In this document: positions 59,417 through 64,000 of the stretch, in pieces
How the letters are laid out: each line of letters opens with the position of its first letter
Numbering within the stretch: the first letter of the stretch is position 1
From: Microbacterium azadirachtae
Lineage (GTDB): Bacteria > Actinomycetota > Actinomycetes > Actinomycetales > Microbacteriaceae
Reading direction: 5' to 3'
Assembly (NCBI RefSeq): GCF_000956545.1
Contig: NZ_JYIT01000078.1
Coordinates: forward strand, 1 to 64,000
Length of the DNA stretch: 64,000 bases
Program-made: the position numbers and the translations under genes
The notes under the pieces: model-generated
What the model was told of the DNA's origin: nothing
What the model saw: only the letters and a program-made list of their open reading frames with translations
The model's database searches: none

Positions 59417-61582
59417 GTGAATCGCCCCTCCTCCGGGGTCCGTCCCCAGCCCGGGACGGGCTCCGACCGCACGGCCCTGCCCAGCGGATCCTCGACCCTG
59501 CGCATCGCCGGGCCCGTGATCCTCGTGGGTGCGGCGGTCCTCGCCGTCGTGGCCGGCCTCGCCTTCGGCGGCGGAGCGGCCCCGAACCTGCTGCTCGACC
59601 CCGGTCCCGTGGTGCGCTGGGGGCTGCCGGTCGTGAAGACCCTCAGCAACCTCGGGGCGGCCGCGATGCTGGGCTCGCTCGTGCTCGCCCTCTTCGCTCT
59701 GCGCAGCGGCGCGCGGTCGTTCGAGATCGCGCTCGACACCGCCTCGATCGGTGCGGCGGTCTTCACCGTGGCCAGCGCCGTGGCGGGACTGTTCACCTTC
59801 CTGCAGACGCTCGGCGTGAAGCTCAGCGCGGGCCCGGAGTTCGGTGCGCAACTGGGACGCTTCCTGCTCGAGCTGCCGCTCGGACAGGCGTGGCTGATGA
59901 CCGTGCTCGCCGGCGCCGTGATCACCATCGCCGCCTTCGCGTTCCGCGGTTGGACGGCGACGCTGCTCACCGCGATCCTCGCCGCCGTCTCGTTCATCCC
60001 CCTCGCCACGCAGGGGCACGCGGGCGACCTCAGCGGTCACGACGCCGCCGTGAACTCGCTGCTGCTGCACACGATCGGCGCCGCCGTGTGGATCGGCGGG
60101 CTCCTGCTGCTGATCGTGCTGCGCGGATCCCGCAGCGAGCTGAGCGGAGCGCCGAAGGGCGGGAAGAGCGAGGCGGACCACGGCAGCGCCTCCGCCGAGC
60201 GCTCGCCCAAGACCGCGAAGGGCGCGAAGGGCCGGGCCTCCGCTCCCCGGGGCGGCGTCACGTTCGCGGCCGTCGTGCGCCGCTACTCGTCGCTGGCGCT
60301 CGTGGCGTACGTCGTGGTGGCGGTGTCGGGCGTCGCCCGCTCGATCGTCGCGGTGGGCGACTGGGCGGGCATGCTCACCCCCTACGGCGGCCTCATCGTG
60401 GCGAAGGCGGTCGTTCTGATCCTGCTCGGCGCGCTCGGCGCCCGGTACCGCACACGACTCATCCCGAAGCTCGAGACGAGCGGATCCGGTCCGTTCTGGA
60501 CCCTGGTGCTGCTCGAGCTCGCCCTCATGGGCATCGCCTCCGGACTCGCGGCCGCCCTGTCGCGCACTCCTCCTCCGGCCGGCCTCGAAGCCCCTGCGGT
60601 GCGCACCCCGGCCGAGATCCTCACCGGATCCGCGCTGCCGCCCGAGCTCACGCCGATCCGCTGGCTGACGATGTGGAACCTGGATCTCATCTGGGCGGTC
60701 GCGGCCGTGCTCGGCGTGGTGCTGTACCTCCTCGGCGTGCGCCGCCTGCGTGCGCGCGGCGACTCCTGGCCGATCCACCGCACCGTGTTCTGGATCCTCG
60801 GCATGGCCGCCCTGGTCTGGGTCACCGGCGGCGCGATCAACGCGTATCAGGAGTACCTGTTCAGCGTGCACATGCTCGGGCACATGATGCTGTCGATGGC
60901 GATCCCGCTGCTGCTCGTCTCCGGCTCCCCGGTCACCCTCGCCCTGCGCGCGATCGACAAGCGCGGCGACGGCACCCGCGGCGGCAGGGAGTGGATCCTG
61001 TGGGCCGTGCACTCGCCGTTCTCCCGCGTCGTCACGAACCCGTTCGTGGCCGCGGCGATCTTCGTGCTGTCGCTCTGGGCGTTCTACTTCACCGATCTCG
61101 TGCGCTGGGCGATGACCGACCACATCGGGCACGAGTGGATGACGATGCACTTCCTCATCTCGGGGTACCTGTTCGTGCTCAGCCTGATCGGCGCGGATCC
61201 GGTGCCGCGGCGGCTGCCGTACGCCGGACGCCTGATCACGCTCATCGCGGTGATGGCCACGCACGCGTTCTTCGGCATGGCGATCATGATGCAGTCCGGG
61301 CTGATGGTGGCGGAGTGGTTCGGCGCGATGGGGCGCACCTGGGGGGCGACCCCGCTGCAGGACCAGTACGTGGGCGGCGGTGTCGCCTGGTCGGTGGGGG
61401 AGATCCCCACCCTGATCCTGGCGATCACCGTGGCGATCCAGTGGAGCCGCAGCGACGCCAAGGTGCAGAAGCGGGCGGACCGCGCCGCGGACCGCAGCGG
61501 AGACGCCGAGCTCGAGGAGTACAACGCCCGGCTCGCCGAGCTCGCCGAGAAGGATCGCCGCGCGGCCGCGCGCGGGCACTGA
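59417..61582 (+). CDS. CopD / CtaG fusion: copper resistance and cytochrome oxidase assembly membrane protein
   Basis: A 721-residue membrane protein with about 14 helices. The first half (residues 30-370) is CopD-like, with the helix pairs and QGHAGDLSGHDAAVNSLLLHTIGAAVWIGGLLLLIV. Residues 380-680 are a caa3 oxidase assembly CtaG domain: HMLGHMMLSMAIPLLLVSGSPVTLALRAIDKR and LGHEWMTMHFLISGYLFVLSLIGADPVPRRLP with conserved His residues likely to bind copper. It would move copper across the membrane and help load the terminal oxidase. GTG start. The last 35 residues are a charged tail. Confidence 0.93.
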   Translation: MNRPSSGVRPQPGTGSDRTALPSGSSTLRIAGPVILVGAAVLAVVAGLAFGGGAAPNLLLDPGPVVRWGLPVVKTLSNLGAAAMLGSLVLALFALRSGARSFEIALDTASIGAAVFTVASAVAGLFTFLQTLGVKLSAGPEFGAQLGRFLLELPLGQAWLMTVLAGAVITIAAFAFRGWTATLLTAILAAVSFIPLATQGHAGDLSGHDAAVNSLLLHTIGAAVWIGGLLLLIVLRGSRSELSGAPKGGKSEADHGSASAERSPKTAKGAKGRASAPRGGVTFAAVVRRYSSLALVAYVVVAVSGVARSIVAVGDWAGMLTPYGGLIVAKAVVLILLGALGARYRTRLIPKLETSGSGPFWTLVLLELALMGIASGLAAALSRTPPPAGLEAPAVRTPAEILTGSALPPELTPIRWLTMWNLDLIWAVAAVLGVVLYLLGVRRLRARGDSWPIHRTVFWILGMAALVWVTGGAINAYQEYLFSVHMLGHMMLSMAIPLLLVSGSPVTLALRAIDKRGDGTRGGREWILWAVHSPFSRVVTNPFVAAAIFVLSLWAFYFTDLVRWAMTDHIGHEWMTMHFLISGYLFVLSLIGADPVPRRLPYAGRLITLIAVMATHAFFGMAIMMQSGLMVAEWFGAMGRTWGATPLQDQYVGGGVAWSVGEIPTLILAITVAIQWSRSDAKVQKRADRAADRSGDAELEEYNARLAELAEKDRRAAARGH

Positions 61583-61605
61583 CGCTTCGGGGTGCGTGGG
61601 GCCCT

Positions 61606-61620
61606 GGGTCCCTGAGCGAG
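61606..61620 (+). repeat. Family D repeat, partial copy 3
   Basis: GGGTCCCTGAGCGAG, matching the first half of the family D unit, between the CopD-CtaG stop and the convergent gene. The second half (TCGAAGGG) is not kept. Confidence 0.35.
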
Positions 61621-61645
61621 CCGCTCCCTCGCGAACGGGGGCGGG

Positions 61646-62764
61646 TCAGCCCTCGGAACCTGCCGGGGGGCCGGACTGCTCGGGCGACGTGATGCTGATG
61701 GAGGCGGATCCGTCCGGGAGGAAACGGATCGTGCCGTCCACCTGGAACGGCACATCCTGGTCGACGTGCGAGAGCGTGCCGTCGTAGAGCAGCTTCACGT
61801 CCAGCGTCACGTGGGCGGTGGCGGAGGCCGGCGGGATCTTCCACCCCTCGTCGTCGGGTTCCAGCGTGATCTCGGGACCCTTGACCATGCTCCAGGTGGG
61901 GCCGTCCACGACGCGGTTCGGCACCGCGTAGCCGAACGGGCACCCGGTCGGCTGCAGCACGCTCTGCGTCGTGCACTGCTGGAGGAACTCGTCGACCCGC
62001 TGCTGCACGACCTTGACGAACGCGGCGGTGGGCTTGGCCTGCACGTCGAGCGGCACGTCGGCGAGCGGCTTGTCGGCCAGCACCCCCATGCCGTCGGCGG
62101 TGGCCGTGGACGTCTTCACCGACACGGAGTACAGCCCGGGGGAGAACACCAGCATCGGCACCGGCTGGAGGGCCGACGAATCCGCGCCCTGCGCCGCGAC
62201 CTGGCGGCGGTCGAGTTCGAAGCCGTTGACGGAGAAGCGGTCGGATCCGCGCACCGTGAGCGAGATGACGGCGAGCGGGCTCTGCGCGAACTGCCAGGAC
62301 GGGGCGACGCCGATCCATCCGTCCTGGGCGACCAGGAACGTGCTGGTGCCTGCGTGTCCGCCGGCCTTGTAGTGCACCGTCACCGCGGTCGCGTCGCCCT
62401 GCGGGCGTTCGCCGGTCACCGTGATGTCGGTGAGCGAGCTCAGCGCGGCCTGGCGCAGCAAGGCGTCCGACGCGGAGCGGAAGGTGCTCTTGTCGAGGTC
62501 GCCGTGCCCGATGGCGACGCCGGGCAGACGCAGCGCATCGGCCGCGCGGCCCTCGGAGAGCAGGGTCAGGTACCGGGTGACGAACGCGGAGGGACTGTAG
62601 AACTCGCGGTAGACGGTGACCCCTCCGGCGGCGAGCGCGGCCACGAGCACGAGTCCGATGGCGGCGAGCAGGGTGAGGTCGGCCCAGAGCGGGGCGCGGC
62701 GTCGCGCCGTCCGCGCCCGACGCGTCCGCACGCCTGGCGCCAGCACCCCCGACGACTGCACCAT
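61646..62764 (-). CDS. Membrane-anchored protein of unknown function
   Basis: A 372-residue protein with a basic cytoplasmic start (RTRRARTARRRAP), one helix (residues 29-49) and an extracellular part. It opens with YREFYSPSAFVTRYLTLLSEGRAADALRLPG, a pattern seen in lumenal TcaA/DUF4878-like domains. Later come three beta-rich repeats, and a pair of cysteines in QQCTTQSVLQPTGCPFGY. No catalytic motif visible. A TAGACT -10 box lies 7 nt before its ATG (leaderless form). It is convergent with CopD-CtaG and divergent from the helicase gene. Confidence 0.65.
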   Translation of the reverse strand: MVQSSGVLAPGVRTRRARTARRRAPLWADLTLLAAIGLVLVAALAAGGVTVYREFYSPSAFVTRYLTLLSEGRAADALRLPGVAIGHGDLDKSTFRSASDALLRQAALSSLTDITVTGERPQGDATAVTVHYKAGGHAGTSTFLVAQDGWIGVAPSWQFAQSPLAVISLTVRGSDRFSVNGFELDRRQVAAQGADSSALQPVPMLVFSPGLYSVSVKTSTATADGMGVLADKPLADVPLDVQAKPTAAFVKVVQQRVDEFLQQCTTQSVLQPTGCPFGYAVPNRVVDGPTWSMVKGPEITLEPDDEGWKIPPASATAHVTLDVKLLYDGTLSHVDQDVPFQVDGTIRFLPDGSASISITSPEQSGPPAGSEG

Positions 62765-62771
62765 GTGCGTC

Positions 62772-62777
62772 AGTCTA
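62772..62777 (-). promoter_or_regulatory. Leaderless promoter on the minus strand
   Basis: On the minus strand TAGACT, 7 nt, then ATG at 62764. Confidence 0.55.
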
Positions 62778-62887
62778 CGAAAGGCCGCCTGCGGGAACAC
62801 CGAGTGCGCGGGCTCGTCGTCACACGATGTCCGCGAGGGCGCGGTGAGCCGGAGCGCGGTGGCGGCCGCGCCGGCCCGCTCCCCGGG

Positions 62888-62893
62888 TAGAAT
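62888..62893 (+). promoter_or_regulatory. -10 box of the helicase gene
   Basis: TAGAAT, 9 nt, then GTG at 62903: a leader of at most a few bases. Confidence 0.5.
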
Positions 62894-62902
62894 CCGAAGA
62901 CC

Positions 62903-64000
62903 GTGAGCACGCCGACCCTCTCCGCCGAACAGGAAGCGCTGTTCCGGCTGATCGAGGACACCCGCGAGCACGTGTTCATCACCGGCCGCGCCGGCACCGG
63001 CAAGTCCACGCTGCTGCAGCACTTCGCGTACAACACGCAGAAGCAGATCGCCGTCTGCGCCCCGACGGGCGTCGCCGCGCTGAACGTCGAGGGCCAGACG
63101 ATCCACTCGCTGTTCCGGCTGCCGATCGGCCTCATCGCCGACAGCGAGATCGACCAGTCCGACGCGACCCGTAAGATCCTGAACGCGATCGACACGCTCG
63201 TCATCGACGAGGTCTCGATGGTCAACGCGGATCTGATGGATGCGATCGACCGGTCGCTGCGGCAGGCGCGGGGACGCCGGGGCGAGGCGTTCGGCGGGGT
63301 GCAGGTGGTGATGTTCGGCGACCCGTACCAGCTCGCACCCGTGCCGCCGCGAGGCGATGAGCTGCGCTACATCCAGGATCATTACCGCTCGTTCTGGTTC
63401 TTCGACGCGAAGGTGTGGACCGGGGGGCAGGCGACCGACGGCCTGCTCGACGTCGGGTCCTATGGCGCGCAGCTGCACGTGCGCGAGCTCGTGCACATCC
63501 ACCGCCAGTCCGACGCGGGGTTCAAGGCGATGCTGAACGCGGTGCGCTACGGGCGGGTGACGGCCGAGATCGCGCAGGCGCTCAACGACGCGGGCGCGCG
63601 CACCCCGCCGGATCCGGCTCCGGGCGAGATCCCGATCATCACTCTGGCCACGCGCAACGACATCGTCAACGGCATCAACTCGCGGCACCTCGCGGCCCTG
63701 CCCGGCAAGGTGCAGAAGGCGAAGGCCGACATCTCGGGTGATTTCGGCCGGGGCGAGGCGAACTACCCCGCCGACCAGGAGCTGCAGCTCAAGGAGGGCG
63801 CGCAGGTGATGTTCCTGCGCAACGACGTCTCGGCCGCGCCGGAGCCGCCGCGCTGGGTGAACGGCACGATCGGCACGGTCGTGCGCATCCTCGGCGACAC
63901 GGTGCGCGTGGAGATCGACGGCGAGGAGGTCGACGTCGAGCCCGCGGTGTGGGAGCGCTATCGCTACATCTACAACCCGGGCACGAAGACGCTCTCGCGC
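62903..64000 (+). CDS. Pif1/RecD-like AAA helicase (partial, runs off the right edge)
   Basis: At least 366 residues are present and the frame is open at the window end. Walker A is ITGRAGTGKSTLLQHF near residue 27. CAPTGVAALNVEGQTIHSLF is motif Ia of Pif1-type SF1B helicases. Walker B is LVIDEVSMVNADLMD. QVVMFGDPYQLAPV is motif III, and LVHIHRQSDAGFKAMLNAVRYG is the motif IV arginine region. It should unwind DNA 5' to 3'. Homologues have about 430-800 residues, so a good part of the C-terminus is missing. The GTG gives VSTPTLSAEQEALFRLIEDT. Confidence 0.9.
   Translation, partial: MSTPTLSAEQEALFRLIEDTREHVFITGRAGTGKSTLLQHFAYNTQKQIAVCAPTGVAALNVEGQTIHSLFRLPIGLIADSEIDQSDATRKILNAIDTLVIDEVSMVNADLMDAIDRSLRQARGRRGEAFGGVQVVMFGDPYQLAPVPPRGDELRYIQDHYRSFWFFDAKVWTGGQATDGLLDVGSYGAQLHVRELVHIHRQSDAGFKAMLNAVRYGRVTAEIAQALNDAGARTPPDPAPGEIPIITLATRNDIVNGINSRHLAALPGKVQKAKADISGDFGRGEANYPADQELQLKEGAQVMFLRNDVSAAPEPPRWVNGTIGTVVRILGDTVRVEIDGEEVDVEPAVWERYRYIYNPGTKTLSR

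Noticed and set aside
59321..61579. A 752-codon minus-strand frame opposite CopD-CtaG
   Set aside because: Shadow frame; the plus strand encodes recognisable copper-protein helices and motifs.

Overview
The window is chromosomal DNA from a high-GC Gram-positive bacterium, most probably a Microbacterium or close relative in Microbacteriaceae (Micrococcales). Support comes from the very high GC content, dense genes with 1-4 bp ATGA/GTGA overlaps, many GTG starts, the SufS-SufU pair, a leaderless cysteine-rich leader peptide, a CopD-CtaG fusion, a LAXTG-type sortase signal, and many genes whose start codon lies 6-7 nt after a TANNNT -10 box. I see no integrase, transposase, CRISPR array, tRNA or rRNA. 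This is core and household chromosome with scattered small repeats rather than an island.

Layout. 1-6.4 kb: a broken FecCD permease end, an iron-box-controlled siderophore-binding lipoprotein, a 1318-residue repeat-rich wall protein and a second exported protein. 6.5-10.7 kb: sufS-sufU, then a leader peptide with a C-R-C-C run before an in-frame cystathionine beta-synthase/gamma-synthase fusion. 10.8-15.4 kb: a copper operon (HMA chaperone, secreted His-rich protein, CopA) behind two CsoR-type palindromes. 15-21 kb: MarR- and HxlR-linked divergent units, a MATE transporter and a VOC protein. 21-28 kb: acyl-CoA synthetase, manA, EamA and MFS transporters, small membrane proteins. 28-33.6 kb: purB, a low-MW phosphatase, a helical protein/hydrolase pair, hisC. 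33.8-37.5 kb: E1alpha, E1beta and E2 of a 2-oxoacid dehydrogenase. 37.5-43.8 kb: a ROK repressor divergent from a sugar ABC importer (no ATPase) and a GH13 glucosidase. 43.9-48 kb: a Zur-boxed znuACB-yibE/F operon. 48-51 kb: DUF899/TetR and a DivIVA-like coiled coil. 51.2-55.3 kb: a Fur-family (Zur-like) regulator, a YraQ-type permease and a TIGR03943 protein with a His-rich loop. 55.3-57 kb: alkyladenine glycosylase and rpmB-rpmG-rpsN. 57-64 kb: a hydrolase/TetR pair, HU, CopD-CtaG, a membrane-anchored protein and a Pif1-type helicase that runs off the end.

Metal handling links many loci: iron (fecB), copper (HMA-CopA and CopD-CtaG), zinc (znuACB-yibE/F and the Zur-like regulator with its permease pair), and zinc-free L28/L33/S14.

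The most unusual signal is a set of short fixed-length palindromes: family A (four copies of 71-72 bp), family B (three 46-bp copies and one degenerate copy) and family C (one 61-bp copy). Arms are conserved or compensated while the centres vary. They sit between genes, except one 72-bp family A copy inside the glycosylase gene, where it adds 24 codons in frame. Next in interest are the polycysteine leader, the transsulfuration fusion, a duplicated purB 3' end flanking two family B elements, and a strong excess of GGATCC in all reading frames.
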